From NCBI RefSeq assembly GCF_018343525.1, contig NZ_JAGYPH010000003.1, forward strand, positions 125,486-189,485: a stretch of DNA of 64,000 bases, written 5' to 3'. The position numbers and the translations under genes are program-made. Below are positions 16,766-25,954 of the stretch, piece by piece. Source of the DNA: Lederbergia citrea. Its GTDB lineage: Bacteria > Bacillota > Bacilli > Bacillales > Bacillaceae_C. The notes beneath the pieces are model-generated. The model searched no databases. It was not told the origin of the DNA and saw only the letters and a list, made by a program, of their open reading frames with translations. Numbering within the stretch: position 1 is the first letter of the stretch; every line of letters begins with the position of its first letter.

Positions 16766-17506
16766 TTAGTCAGTAGTTTTTTGTTTTTCTTCCTTTTTTT
16801 GATTCATCAAGAGAAGCGACAATGGTTGATCCGAGCCCGTCATTAACTTATATACATAGGAAGATGTAACTTTATATCCATTTTCTATTTTTTCTGCTAG
16901 GTAACTCGTTCTTTCAAATAGAATAGAACGGATATGATCGATTTGTCTTAAAATTTTCTCCGCCAATGCCTCCTGATCGTCCATTCGACTTATTACTTCA
17001 TTTTGACGATCCTCTTGCTTGGACATTTGATCAGATAATTGTTTTTGCAGTTGAAACTGCTCATTGATCTGTATAGCAAGTTCCTGATTTGTAGATTCGC
17101 ATTTTTCCATGATTTCTTTGTTTGACAGACTTACACGATTGATTTCCTCCATTAACTCCTGTTTAAAGCTATCCTCGTTTTCTAAAGCCTCCACATTCTT
17201 TTGATCTAATTTCGTTAACCATTCGATAACCTGATTTTCAAATTGCTCATGATGATAATAACTGGCTTTTAGTTCATTCAACTGGCTGCCGATTTCTTTC
17301 CATCGAATGGCTTGTGTATTGTCTTGTTGTTCGGAGAGGAGTTTCAATTTTTGAAAGGAATCATTCAACGAAATGTATGCTTTTTTCTGCTCCTGAACGA
17401 GTTCGGATAAATAATCTATTTTTGAAAATTGTTGGTTTGGTTCGTTTATTTTTTCATTATTTTTAAAAACATCCGGGTGCTCACCTTTATTAATAAATAG
17501 GCCCAT
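16766..17506 (-). CDS. Coiled-coil protein of unknown function
   Basis: This 246-residue protein is almost entirely helical, rich in Glu, Gln, Lys and Leu. Heptad-like stretches run from about residue 25 to 215 (LVQEQKKAYISLNDSFQKLKLLSEQQ, later QFQLQKQLSDQMSKQEDRQNEV). There is no signal peptide or membrane helix. The C-terminal part (IENGYKVTSSYVYKLMTGSDQPLSLLLM) is less charged and may be a small globular tail. The ATG at 17506 follows AAGGGGGTG. It lies downstream of the AAA ATPase gene on the same strand, with a terminator between them. I do not recognise the family. Confidence 0.7.
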   Translation of the reverse strand: MGLFINKGEHPDVFKNNEKINEPNQQFSKIDYLSELVQEQKKAYISLNDSFQKLKLLSEQQDNTQAIRWKEIGSQLNELKASYYHHEQFENQVIEWLTKLDQKNVEALENEDSFKQELMEEINRVSLSNKEIMEKCESTNQELAIQINEQFQLQKQLSDQMSKQEDRQNEVISRMDDQEALAEKILRQIDHIRSILFERTSYLAEKIENGYKVTSSYVYKLMTGSDQPLSLLLMNQKKEEKQKTTD

Positions 17507-17594
17507 GTTTGTTTACACCCCCTTATCGCATGAATGGTTTATCTTATGCCATTAAGATGATAAGGGAGACATTTTCTAAAATCAGCCACAAGAA

Positions 17595-17619
17595 AAGGGA
17601 TTGCATTATGCAATCCCTT
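17595..17619 (-). terminator. Intrinsic terminator of the AAA ATPase gene
   Basis: AAGGGATTGCATAATGCAATCCCTT on the minus strand (12-bp stem arms), followed by TTCTTG and preceded by an A/T-rich run. It overlaps the ATPase stop codon. Confidence 0.8.
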
Positions 17620-18889
17620 AAAAACCAAATCCTAATGTGGACGAATCTTCTGTTTGCCATTCTCGATTACGGGCTTTTTTATTGGACTCTTCAAGGTTTT
17701 GAATGAGGCTGTCAATGTCAATCGAGCGGTCATAATGCCATTGGAGTGCTGCAGAAGTATACAGCTCATTTAATTGTGCAATGGAAAACCTTTCCGTCTT
17801 TTCGGCAATATACAAAATATCCGCTTTATCGATAAATTGGTCCATTTTTTTATTGAATAAATATTTTCGCCTTAGTTCGAAACTTGGGGTCTTAATCTCA
17901 TACGCCCTATCGAAACGACCTGCACGATTTATCAAAGCTGGATCAATTCTTTCCGGATAATTCGTAGTCCCAATTAAGAAGATACCTTCTTTGGAAGTTG
18001 CACCATCCAGTGCATTTAAAAAGACAGAGCGCGATGATTCTGGCATGGAGTCAATATCCTCAATCACCAACACCATAGGCGCCATTTTTGCAACGATGGA
18101 AAATACCTCTTTAATCGAATAACTCGTTGTATATTCGGTAATTTGCCAGTACGCTACAGGGGCACTGATACTGCCTGCAATCGACTTAACGAGCGTTGTT
18201 TTCCCATTTCCCGGCGGTCCGTAGAGCAGTATTCCGCGTTTATAGGGGATGTGATAAGTCTTGAAGAAATCGCCGCTTTCATTGAAAAACTCATCGATTG
18301 ATCGATAAATTTCGCTCTTCAACCCTTCTTCTAATAACACATCATCCCTGCTTACTTGCTGGGTGATCCGCTCTTTCGTCCTCTCCACTCCATCTTCCGT
18401 ATCGGTAAAGACACTGACACAGTTTTTCATGATCTCTTTTTGTCGTTCATACACATAAGTTAAAAATGCCAGAAGTGCTTGATCATTTTCAGCAAAAATA
18501 AATTCATGCTGGTAATCTGTGAAGCTTTGAAAAATTGGCAACTTAACAAGTGCCACATAAAACTCCGGATAATAATAGACCGAATTATTGATAGACGGTT
18601 TAATGACAAATCCTTGCTGGTCGCCCATTTGATCAAAGGTAATATTGCCGGTTTCTACATAATCATAAATGTGGGAAAGCAATCTAGCCCTGTTTTCCGC
18701 AATATCTTCCTCCAACACACTCCACATTTCTTCCTGACCTTCATGATCGGAGTAAATTTTCATTGATAGGCCCGTCTGTTCCAGAATTAAATGATTGATT
18801 TTATCTAATACCATGCCATAATCATGGTAATTCGGTAAAACATCGCGGCCATTCTCGCTTAGTTGAATGATAAATGATGTATTTTTCAA
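17618..18889 (-). CDS. AAA+ ATPase
   Basis: This 423-residue protein has an N-terminal region of about 200 residues without a known motif (contains YYYPEFYVALVKLPIFQSF). A classical AAA module follows at about 205-400: Walker A GPPGNGKTTLVKSIAG, Walker B LVIEDIDSMPESS, sensor 1 FLIGTTNYPERID, and arginine-finger region INRAGRFDRAYEI. Membership of the AAA (ClpA/FtsH-like) family is clear, but the substrate is not. The start is TTG 18889 behind GAGGAAC. Proteins of this build remodel or unfold partners; none is identifiable next to it except possibly the coiled-coil protein downstream. Confidence 0.87.
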   Translation of the reverse strand: MKNTSFIIQLSENGRDVLPNYHDYGMVLDKINHLILEQTGLSMKIYSDHEGQEEMWSVLEEDIAENRARLLSHIYDYVETGNITFDQMGDQQGFVIKPSINNSVYYYPEFYVALVKLPIFQSFTDYQHEFIFAENDQALLAFLTYVYERQKEIMKNCVSVFTDTEDGVERTKERITQQVSRDDVLLEEGLKSEIYRSIDEFFNESGDFFKTYHIPYKRGILLYGPPGNGKTTLVKSIAGSISAPVAYWQITEYTTSYSIKEVFSIVAKMAPMVLVIEDIDSMPESSRSVFLNALDGATSKEGIFLIGTTNYPERIDPALINRAGRFDRAYEIKTPSFELRRKYLFNKKMDQFIDKADILYIAEKTERFSIAQLNELYTSAALQWHYDRSIDIDSLIQNLEESNKKARNREWQTEDSSTLGFGF

Positions 18890-18990
18890 TGTTAGGTTCC
18901 TCTTATTCTAGCAATATTTTTGTTGTAGTTTAATTTTAAATAATTTTTCAACAATAGTATAGTGGAAATAATGAGGAGTCCCAATATTAC

Positions 18991-19815
18991 TCATAAACTC
19001 GTCCGCAAATCCCATAATTCCGGAAAAAACCGATGTTCAAGCACGCGCTTCAAATAATGCACACCTGACGAACCACCTGTCCCCCGTTTGAATCCAATAA
19101 TTCGCTCGACCGTTTTCATATGTCGGAAGCGCCACTGCTGAAGCCAATCCTCAATATCGACTAATTTTTCCGCTAACTGATATAAATCCCAGTACTTGTC
19201 CGTGTCCTTGTACACTTCCATCCAAGCATCTGCAACCGTCTTATCCCCGCCATATGTTTTAGAAAAATCTCGCTTCATTAATTCCGGATTGATTGGAAAA
19301 CCCGCTTTCGCCAACGCATGAATGGAAACATCATAAAGGCTCGGGGCTTGCAGTGCTTCCTCGAGCCGCATTTTAAGTACCGGTTCTTTTTCATATATTT
19401 TTAAAATATGCCTAGATTTAAACCCTAGCGCAAATTCAATCAATCGGTATTGATATGATTGAAAACCAGATGCCCGCCCGAGCTTGTCACGGAATTCCAT
19501 ATACTCAGCGGGAGTCAAGGTGGAGAGTACATCCCACGCCTGGATAATCTGGGTTTGGATTTTGGAGACGCGTGCGAGCATTTTGAACGCCGCTTGCATC
19601 TCCCCTTTTTCAATCGCTTTTATAGCCGCTTCAAGCTCATGAATAATCAACTTCATCCAGAGCTCGCTCACTTGGTGGATAATGATAAACAGCATCTCGT
19701 CGTGGTGGCCAGATAGTCGTTTCTGGCTTGTGAGCAATGACTCGAGTTGCAAATAATCACCGTACGTCATATCTTTTGAAAAATCAGTGTGGATTTCTTT
19801 GTCCAAATCCGACAT
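18991..19815 (-). CDS. kynA: Tryptophan 2,3-dioxygenase
   Basis: This 274-residue haem enzyme opens the indole ring of L-tryptophan to N-formylkynurenine. The family signatures are present: [45 protein letters not shown] with the distal and substrate-contact histidines, and [27 protein letters not shown] near the C-terminus. ATG 19815 is chosen over an upstream in-frame start at 19908, because AAAGGGGGG sits seven bases before it and the family begins there. It is the third gene of kynU-kynB-kynA, 16 bp behind kynB. I see no clear terminator after it. Confidence 0.95.
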   Translation of the reverse strand: MSDLDKEIHTDFSKDMTYGDYLQLESLLTSQKRLSGHHDEMLFIIIHQVSELWMKLIIHELEAAIKAIEKGEMQAAFKMLARVSKIQTQIIQAWDVLSTLTPAEYMEFRDKLGRASGFQSYQYRLIEFALGFKSRHILKIYEKEPVLKMRLEEALQAPSLYDVSIHALAKAGFPINPELMKRDFSKTYGGDKTVADAWMEVYKDTDKYWDLYQLAEKLVDIEDWLQQWRFRHMKTVERIIGFKRGTGGSSGVHYLKRVLEHRFFPELWDLRTSL

Positions 19816-19831
19816 AGCAAGCCCCCCTTTA

Positions 19832-20461
19832 TTATAGAGGTTTAATGACCGCACGAACCGGACTTCCATCCGCCCCATGAATCGCGAGTGGAAGAGCAAT
19901 AAGTTCATAGTCCCCGGGCTCTACACCCTCAAGAACAATATTTTCAAGAATAAACACGCCATTGTCATTTAGTGAATGATGAGCGCTCATGACTTTGCTG
20001 TCGACTGGATCAACGGACGGTGAGTCCACACCGAGCAATCGCACTCCTTTTTCTTGTAAAAATGGCCCAATATCCGCTCGCAAATGAGTGAATTGTTTCG
20101 GAAATTCGTTAGGATTTCTGCGATTTGTCATGCGGAGTAAAAGCCGCTCTACACCATAGAGCTGCAGTGATTCGAGTTCCCTCCTCCCGATGCTTTTATG
20201 ACCAGTTACGTCCACCACTCGCGCACGTCCAATATATAAATCTAAATCTAGCTCATGCACCTTTTTACCTTCATCATCAAAATGAAACGGGGCATCAATA
20301 TGCGTTCCGGTGTGCACACTTGTTGTCATGCTTCCAATATTGACCGAACCGGTCTGTTCCTTAGTAAATGATAATTCGAATGAAAATGGGGTATCTCCGG
20401 GCCAGACAGCAATTTCATTCGATAATGGCTGCGAAATATCAATCCACTTGCGCTCACTCAT
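19832..20461 (-). CDS. kynB: Kynurenine formamidase (arylformamidase)
   Basis: This 209-residue metal-dependent hydrolase of the cyclase family releases formate from N-formylkynurenine. The metal-binding signature [11 protein letters not shown] is intact near residue 50. It starts [26 protein letters not shown], the usual opening of bacterial KynB. Its ATG directly follows the TGA of kynU (TGAATG), so the two are coupled. The context gives a complete route from tryptophan to anthranilate plus alanine. Confidence 0.95.
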   Translation of the reverse strand: MSERKWIDISQPLSNEIAVWPGDTPFSFELSFTKEQTGSVNIGSMTTSVHTGTHIDAPFHFDDEGKKVHELDLDLYIGRARVVDVTGHKSIGRRELESLQLYGVERLLLRMTNRRNPNEFPKQFTHLRADIGPFLQEKGVRLLGVDSPSVDPVDSKVMSAHHSLNDNGVFILENIVLEGVEPGDYELIALPLAIHGADGSPVRAVIKPL

Positions 20462-21742
20462 TCACGCCACCACTTCTCTTTTGTTCTCAAACTGCTTATA
20501 CTGCTCTTCCTCCATTATCTTTTTCAGCATCTGAACCATCTCCCACACTTCCTCGAACGTATTGTAAAGTGCGACAGGCGCCAGGCGGATTCCGTTCGGT
20601 GAGCGGAAATCTGGAATGATCTTATTTGCTTTCAGCGCCTTGCATATTCTTGCTGCTTCTTCATGCTCAAGCAAAATATGCCCGCCTCTCGATTGATCAT
20701 CACGGGGGTTCGCTATCATAAAATTATATTCCTTTAACTCATTATCTATTAGTTCCATCAAATATTCTGTTAGTTTTAGTGATTTTGCCCGTATATTTTT
20801 AATCCCCGCTTCATTAAAAATAGAAAGTGACCCGAGGAGCGGTGCCATACTCAAAATATGCGGCGTTCCCATCTGGTATGCGCTCGCGTCTTGTGCCTGT
20901 GTAAAAATATGTTCCATATCAAATTGTTTTTCCTTATCAGATCCGAACCATCCGGCAAGCCCAGGTGCAGTTCCAAAATGCTTCTTGTTTACATACAAAC
21001 TGCCCACCCCACCTGGTCCTCCGTTCAAATGCTTATAATTGCACCAAAATGCAAAGTCAACACCCCACTTACTCAATGAATGCGGAACAGATCCAATCGA
21101 ATGACATAAATCGAAGCCAATGAAAATACCCCGTTTATGCGCTTCCTCAGTCAGCCGCTTCATATCCAAAATCTGGCCGCTTCTGTACAGGACACTTGGC
21201 AAAACAATCAATGCAATCTCATCTGTCATTGCTTCGATAATATCTTCCTCTTGGATGATGTATCCATCCTTGCTCCCCACCTGGACAAGATGCTCAGCTG
21301 GATCAAGACCATGCAATTGCAGCTGGCTTTTCAACGCATATATATCTGAAGGAAAATTTAGCTCATCCGCCAAAATCTTCGTTTTCTTCCCTTCTGGCTT
21401 GAAAAAAGTCGCTACAAGCTGGTGCAAATTCGCCGTTGTTGATCCCGTCACAATCACTTCTCCCGATTCAGCTCCAACAAGCGACTCACTCATTTTTCCA
21501 AGCTTCTCCGCAAAATAAAACCATGGATTTTCACCTTTCGTCCATCCATCAATCCCGAGCGCCTTCCAAGACTCTAGCATTGACAAAACAGCCCATTCCG
21601 AGCGCTTCGAAAGCAACCCAAGCGAATTCCCGTCAAAATAAATGCTGCCTGACTGAATATAAAATTCATTACGAAAGTGTGCGAGCTCATCTTTCTCGTC
21701 AAGACTTTGCGCATATGCCCTTGTTAGTTGATGCTTACCCAT
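20462..21742 (-). CDS. kynU: Kynureninase
   Basis: This 426-residue PLP enzyme cleaves kynurenine to anthranilate and alanine. It starts [29 protein letters not shown]; the family's [13 protein letters not shown] and the PLP-lysine region [18 protein letters not shown] are both clear. It leads the operon, with ATG 21742 behind AGGGGGAC, 36 bp from the -10 box. No 3-hydroxyanthranilate pathway genes are present, so the product is probably anthranilate for PqsA-free uses such as excretion, siderophore synthesis or re-entry into tryptophan synthesis (inference). Confidence 0.95.
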   Translation of the reverse strand: MGKHQLTRAYAQSLDEKDELAHFRNEFYIQSGSIYFDGNSLGLLSKRSEWAVLSMLESWKALGIDGWTKGENPWFYFAEKLGKMSESLVGAESGEVIVTGSTTANLHQLVATFFKPEGKKTKILADELNFPSDIYALKSQLQLHGLDPAEHLVQVGSKDGYIIQEEDIIEAMTDEIALIVLPSVLYRSGQILDMKRLTEEAHKRGIFIGFDLCHSIGSVPHSLSKWGVDFAFWCNYKHLNGGPGGVGSLYVNKKHFGTAPGLAGWFGSDKEKQFDMEHIFTQAQDASAYQMGTPHILSMAPLLGSLSIFNEAGIKNIRAKSLKLTEYLMELIDNELKEYNFMIANPRDDQSRGGHILLEHEEAARICKALKANKIIPDFRSPNGIRLAPVALYNTFEEVWEMVQMLKKIMEEEQYKQFENKREVVA

Positions 21743-21778
21743 TTGTTTCGTCCCCCTATGTGCTTTTCGTATAAAGAT

Positions 21779-21816
21779 ATTGTAAGAGAGTTTAATATTT
21801 CAGGCAAACGCTTACA
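21779..21816 (-). promoter_or_regulatory. kynUBA promoter with overlapping cre box
   Basis: On the minus strand TTGCCT (21802-21807), 17 bp, TACAAT (21779-21784). The CcpA-like box TGTAAGCGTTTGCC (21803-21816) covers the -35 hexamer, a position expected to block RNA polymerase when CcpA is bound. Confidence 0.7.
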
Positions 21817-21859
21817 TTTAGCGTTCTCTACAAAATTTTCATATAATGCTTAACTAAAA

Positions 21860-21896
21860 CCAAACACTCCATTTTAATAGAAATGGAGTGTTTGGG
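21860..21896 (-). terminator. Intrinsic terminator of the GH5 gene
   Basis: On the minus strand CCCAAACACTCCATTT, a short loop, AAATGGAGTGTTTGG, then TTTTAG. It lies 9 bp after the stop codon of the glycosidase gene. Confidence 0.88.
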
Positions 21897-21904
21897 TAGC
21901 ATTT

Positions 21905-24900
21905 TTATAGAGTCAGCGTTTCATTTGCCACAATATACTCCAACATCGAAATAATTTGAGCAGCGTCCTCCTTGTCGATATGTTTGCCTGAATGCTGCCC
22001 AACCCATTCCGCCAAACCTTCGAGCGTTTTATAACCATTTTCACGAGATTGCTGCGCTTGTTTTTCCTTTCCTTGATGATGAAAGCTTTCTGCCTTATCG
22101 AAAAGGCGCTGTGCGTTATCTAATTGGACCAGCAGTGAATTCCGAATGCCTTTAGGTTCTATTGCAGCCTTTTCCACTAACTCTTTCACAGTATTAATGT
22201 CCGGTTTTTGTACTGGCGGGTAATTAGCAAAAGATTGCCCAATAAATATATTGTCAAAGTTATATATTCCCGGATCCTCCATAGCCAGTCGAATTTCAAC
22301 AATCGCAGACTTATCGATCTCGCCTTCAATCGATTTTAAAAGCAACGGAACTATTGACCATGAATTTGCCAAAGCTTTTGTATATGCATGCGTCTTCGCA
22401 GTTGCTTCATTTCCAGCTGCATCAATCAATGTAACTGTAGCTCTCTGCTCTTTTCCAGTAGTATTAAACACATCGAAAAGCAGATATTTCGGGAATGTAT
22501 TTAACTCATCTGCCATATTGAATGTTTTACCATCTGGTGCTTTAATACTCACATATTGCTGTGTCACATCAAGGTTTGATCCATCAGTTACGACCAATTT
22601 AAGAGAGGCATCCCCTGCAGATTTATTTTCAAAATCCAAAGCTGCTGTTGCTCGTGTACCTGTTTCAAAAGTTGTCCCTGCATCAAGCTCTTCAAAATTA
22701 GCCACCAATGTTCTGTTATCTGAACTTCTAAAAGCCGGATTAGAGTAGTTACGAATTGTATCAGCAATATAATCGTTACGGGTAAAGCTTGTATCCGTTC
22801 CTACATTTCCCCATTTGTTTCTAATTTCCGCCTCACTATCTTTTTGAATGTTTACTTTTAAAGGGTCCCCAGTATACATGCCCCAGCTGCTACCTTGGCC
22901 CGTGACTTTATATGTCCACGTCGTAAAACTCCACCCTTGTTCCTCGTAAACACTTAGAGCATAGTCCCAGCTTTGTAAATTATTAAATAAGGTAAACTCG
23001 CCAACTAATAATGGTACATTATAATTGGTCATCTCATTGACCATTGGTATTTTCGAATCTACGAATTTCTTTTGAGAATGATAGCTGTCTATATTATCCC
23101 AGCCATAAAAATGGTATGAATACACGACATTTTCCCAGCCATATAAGTCAGGGTTCGGAAGATGGTACGGTTCCCATATTGCTTCGATAAAAATAATATG
23201 GTTCTGATCTTTATTTCTAATAGCTTGATAGAGTCGATCATAAAAATCAAATTGTTCGATGCCAAGTGCTCCACCAGGCTCGTTTAGCAAGTCATAGCCT
23301 GCTATCCACTTTTTATCCTTATATCTTTCGGCAATTTTCTCCCATAGAAATACGGTTTTATCCATATTTTCCTTGTTGCCAAATAAATTGCCCACATCCG
23401 GTTTGCTCGTATCACCTGAATGATCTTTTCCGTTTTGTGAACCAGGTGCACCGTGCATATCTAAAATTACATACAATTCTCTTTTTCCTGCTTCTTCTAT
23501 AAACCAATCTAATCGATCAAAAGCAGTCGGTTTTAAACTGCCATCATCGTTTAACATTTCGAAATACGAAAATGGTAAACGGACGACATTCATTCCTTCT
23601 TCTTTGATGTTATCAAAATCAGATTCCATCCAGTAGTTGTCTTGATAAAGATTGATAAGCTCCCATGCTGTCTTTTCTCCGAATCTGGCAGTAAGCGTTT
23701 CTAGTGCCATCTTTTGATCAGGAGCATTCGTTGGCGACATCCAACCTTCCATCACCAACCATCCACCTGCATTCGTACCACGAAGAACAACTTCATCTCC
23801 TGCACCATAATGATCGCGCATTTTCTTTCCGTCTGTTTTTAAAAATGGAGTAGAACTTTTATCAATCATATATTTATTGATAGCTACTTCACTTTTATGC
23901 TGATCTTTCACAGCAATCGTTTTGATGACCGTATCTTTGGAAATTTTGATTGGTTTTGAGTATTTTTTAGAAGAAGTCGTTGGCTCCTTTCCATCGATCG
24001 TATAATAAATGGTCGCACCATCAGCCGCCGTCAGTTCGATGGATTGAGCAACGCCATATGTCCCCGCTGCAGGAATTGCCTTAGGTTTCGCCAAATTTTC
24101 CTTCTGGTGGATAACATAATCGAAAGTGCTCACTTTACTATAAATATCACCTTTCGGATTATAGGCGACGGCATTGATTGTAACACTCGACTCTAACCTT
24201 AACGGTTCTTTATAAAGGGTTGATTCCTTGTTTGGAGTCGTCCCATCAGTTGTATAATAGATTTGCACACCATTTGAAAGAGACCGCAGCTCCACCACAA
24301 CAAAATTATCGTATTCACCAGACGGATGATAGGCAGTTGGTTGATCTGGCGGAATAGGTGGAAGCTTTTTCGCAAAAAATACTTGATCTATATAATAAAC
24401 GCCTTCATTCCACTGACCAATTCGTACATCGGTAATGTTGGAAAAATCAATCCCAGTGAATCCACTCATCGGTACTTCATACCTTACCCATTGATTTTTC
24501 TTCGTGCTCATTGCCTTCCAGCCAAAGTCAGTCGATTTCCCGCTATTATCCGTTAAGGAAACTTTAATCGTATTCGAGCCTTGCATATCCTTAATATAAA
24601 ACACCAAATACTCCATTCCAGTGGCATCAACTGATTCTCCTATTGATTTGACACTGATACTTCCTTTGCTTACACTCGGATCCCCACTAGATTCCACTTC
24701 ATATTTCAGAGATTGGCTTCCATCAATGGCCTCATCCGTAGTCAATGTGCCAGCTGCCCCCTGAGCAGCCGTATATATATCACCTGCACCTTCAAAATCT
24801 TGAAACATGACCGCGTCTTCCGGAATTTCTGCATGTTTATGTACCGGCAACATCGTCAAAACCATTGACATAATAATGGATAATGACAATGCTTTGGATA

Positions 24901-24925
24901 CTTTTGACAATATCCCTTTTTTCAT
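21905..24925 (-). CDS. Secreted modular glycoside hydrolase family 5 protein
   Basis: This 1006-residue secreted enzyme starts with a signal peptide (MKKGILSKVSKALSLSIIMSMVLTMLP). A carbohydrate-binding beta-sandwich follows at about 35-185 (VMFQDFEGAGD...YYIDQVFFAK), then two chitobiase C-terminal-like modules (VQIYYTTDGTTPNKES and ATIYYTIDGKEPTTSS). The GH5 barrel spans about 365-720: NVVRLPFSYFEM, acid/base Glu in LLNEPGG and nucleophile Glu in LVGEFTLF. A second binding-type module and a helical FIMAH-like tail (about 915-1006) end the protein. ATG 24925 follows GGTGGGG. Endo- or exo-beta-glucanase activity is likely; the exact polymer is unknown. Confidence 0.88.
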   Translation of the reverse strand: MKKGILSKVSKALSLSIIMSMVLTMLPVHKHAEIPEDAVMFQDFEGAGDIYTAAQGAAGTLTTDEAIDGSQSLKYEVESSGDPSVSKGSISVKSIGESVDATGMEYLVFYIKDMQGSNTIKVSLTDNSGKSTDFGWKAMSTKKNQWVRYEVPMSGFTGIDFSNITDVRIGQWNEGVYYIDQVFFAKKLPPIPPDQPTAYHPSGEYDNFVVVELRSLSNGVQIYYTTDGTTPNKESTLYKEPLRLESSVTINAVAYNPKGDIYSKVSTFDYVIHQKENLAKPKAIPAAGTYGVAQSIELTAADGATIYYTIDGKEPTTSSKKYSKPIKISKDTVIKTIAVKDQHKSEVAINKYMIDKSSTPFLKTDGKKMRDHYGAGDEVVLRGTNAGGWLVMEGWMSPTNAPDQKMALETLTARFGEKTAWELINLYQDNYWMESDFDNIKEEGMNVVRLPFSYFEMLNDDGSLKPTAFDRLDWFIEEAGKRELYVILDMHGAPGSQNGKDHSGDTSKPDVGNLFGNKENMDKTVFLWEKIAERYKDKKWIAGYDLLNEPGGALGIEQFDFYDRLYQAIRNKDQNHIIFIEAIWEPYHLPNPDLYGWENVVYSYHFYGWDNIDSYHSQKKFVDSKIPMVNEMTNYNVPLLVGEFTLFNNLQSWDYALSVYEEQGWSFTTWTYKVTGQGSSWGMYTGDPLKVNIQKDSEAEIRNKWGNVGTDTSFTRNDYIADTIRNYSNPAFRSSDNRTLVANFEELDAGTTFETGTRATAALDFENKSAGDASLKLVVTDGSNLDVTQQYVSIKAPDGKTFNMADELNTFPKYLLFDVFNTTGKEQRATVTLIDAAGNEATAKTHAYTKALANSWSIVPLLLKSIEGEIDKSAIVEIRLAMEDPGIYNFDNIFIGQSFANYPPVQKPDINTVKELVEKAAIEPKGIRNSLLVQLDNAQRLFDKAESFHHQGKEKQAQQSRENGYKTLEGLAEWVGQHSGKHIDKEDAAQIISMLEYIVANETLTL

Positions 24926-24971
24926 CTTTTCCCCACCTTTATTAAAATTAAAAATTGAATTGCTCATAAAT

Positions 24972-25009
24972 AGAAAGCGTTTACAAGCAATCTGTCATTC
25001 CGGATTATA
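24972..25009 (-). promoter_or_regulatory. GH5 gene promoter with downstream cre box
   Basis: An extended -10 box TGCTATAAT (TATAAT at 25004-25009 on the minus strand) without a clear -35. The box TGTAAACGCTTTCT (24972-24985) fits the CcpA consensus fully and lies just downstream of the expected start site, where it would act as a roadblock. Confidence 0.72.
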
Positions 25010-25267
25010 GCATATGGTTACTGGGAATATGGAATTTTCACTGACAATTCAAACCAATTAGAACCTTCTAACTACATCACGCGAAAATATGCCTATTAAT
25101 TCGAGGCTAAACTCATGATCCAAAAGACTTGGCAAGAATAACGTCAGGGGTTTTATATGAACAAGGGAATGTGAAGATTGGAAAGTCATTATATGTGCAT
25201 TTTTTCGGCAACAATCATAAAAACAAAAAGGACCCATCCTTGCCTAATAGGTCTAATAGTGATACTC

Positions 25268-25425
25268 CTCATGAACGGTTTTTGATTCCCAGTCTGTCGC
25301 TTTTTCTCCCATACCTGTCCTCATGAACGCTTCATGATTCCCGTTCTATGGCTTTTTCTTCCATAACTGTACTCATGAACGCTTCATGATTCCCATTCTC
25401 GTTACCTGTCCTCATGAACGCTTCA
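25268..25425. repeat. Tandem repeat with 52-bp period (CTCATGAACG units)
   Basis: Units start at 25268, 25320, 25372 and 25411. The first two are exactly 52 bp; the third has lost 13 bp (39 bp) and the fourth is partial. Shared blocks are CTCATGAACGCTTCATGATTCCC and CTTTTTC with CATA. The unit sequence differs from the arrays at 10.7 and 27.6 kb although the period is the same. The surrounding gap, 24968-25597, holds the two outward promoters and no gene. Confidence 0.78.
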
Positions 25426-25519
25426 GTCCCTCCCAAAACCCTCATTTTCCAATCAAAACTTTCTACCTACAACCACACTAATCCCTTATAACCAAAAGGT
25501 CGTGACTATTAAATTTAAA

Positions 25520-25548
25520 TTGACATTTAGCTTTTTTTAAATTAAATT
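25520..25548 (+). promoter_or_regulatory. Promoter of the DUF485/symporter operon
   Basis: TTGACA (25520-25525), 17 bp, TAAATT (25543-25548). The region is very AT-rich, and the first gene starts 50 bp downstream. Confidence 0.55.
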
Positions 25549-25597
25549 TTAATTATATTTCTATAATTTTGAATTTATAAAAAGAGGAGGTTGAGTA

Positions 25598-25954
25598 ATG
25601 GCAAAGGGGACTTTGAAAGGAAAAAAACACAACAAACAGGCGGTAGACTTTGAAGAGATGGAAAGAAGTATTCCGTTTCAAGAGTTGATATTCGCAAAAA
25701 GAAAATTTTTGGTACCATCAATCGTTCTATTCTTCGGGTTATATTTATTGTTTCCAATTCTTATTTCTTACACAAATGTATTGGACAAACCAGCCATCGG
25801 TGATATTTCATGGACGTGGATCTATGCCCTTTTATTATTTGTAATGACATGGGTCTTGGCCACCATTTACATGAAAAAAGCCGCGGGATTCGATCGAATG
25901 GCTGAGAAAGTTTGGAAGGAAGAAGTACATGCTGAAGGGAGAAAAGCCCGATGA
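25598..25954 (+). CDS. DUF485 family membrane protein (symporter partner)
   Basis: This 118-residue protein has a charged N-terminus (MAKGTLKGKKHNKQAVDF) and two membrane helices (FLVPSIVLFFGLYLLFPILISY and IYALLLFVMTWVLATIYM), the pattern of DUF485 proteins such as E. coli YjcH and B. subtilis YwcB. These are almost always encoded before an ActP-type acetate symporter, as here, where the stop codon overlaps the next start (ATGA). Its role is thought to support the symporter but is not defined. Ribosome site GAGGAGG. Confidence 0.9.
   Translation: MAKGTLKGKKHNKQAVDFEEMERSIPFQELIFAKRKFLVPSIVLFFGLYLLFPILISYTNVLDKPAIGDISWTWIYALLLFVMTWVLATIYMKKAAGFDRMAEKVWKEEVHAEGRKAR

Noticed and set aside
19816..19908. 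Longer N-terminus of tryptophan 2,3-dioxygenase
   Set aside because: It would overlap the end of kynB, lacks family similarity, and a strong AAAGGGGGG site precedes the ATG at 19815.
25140..25326. 65-codon plus-strand frame before the symporter operon
   Set aside because: It runs into the tandem repeat, and no ribosome site or family resemblance was seen.
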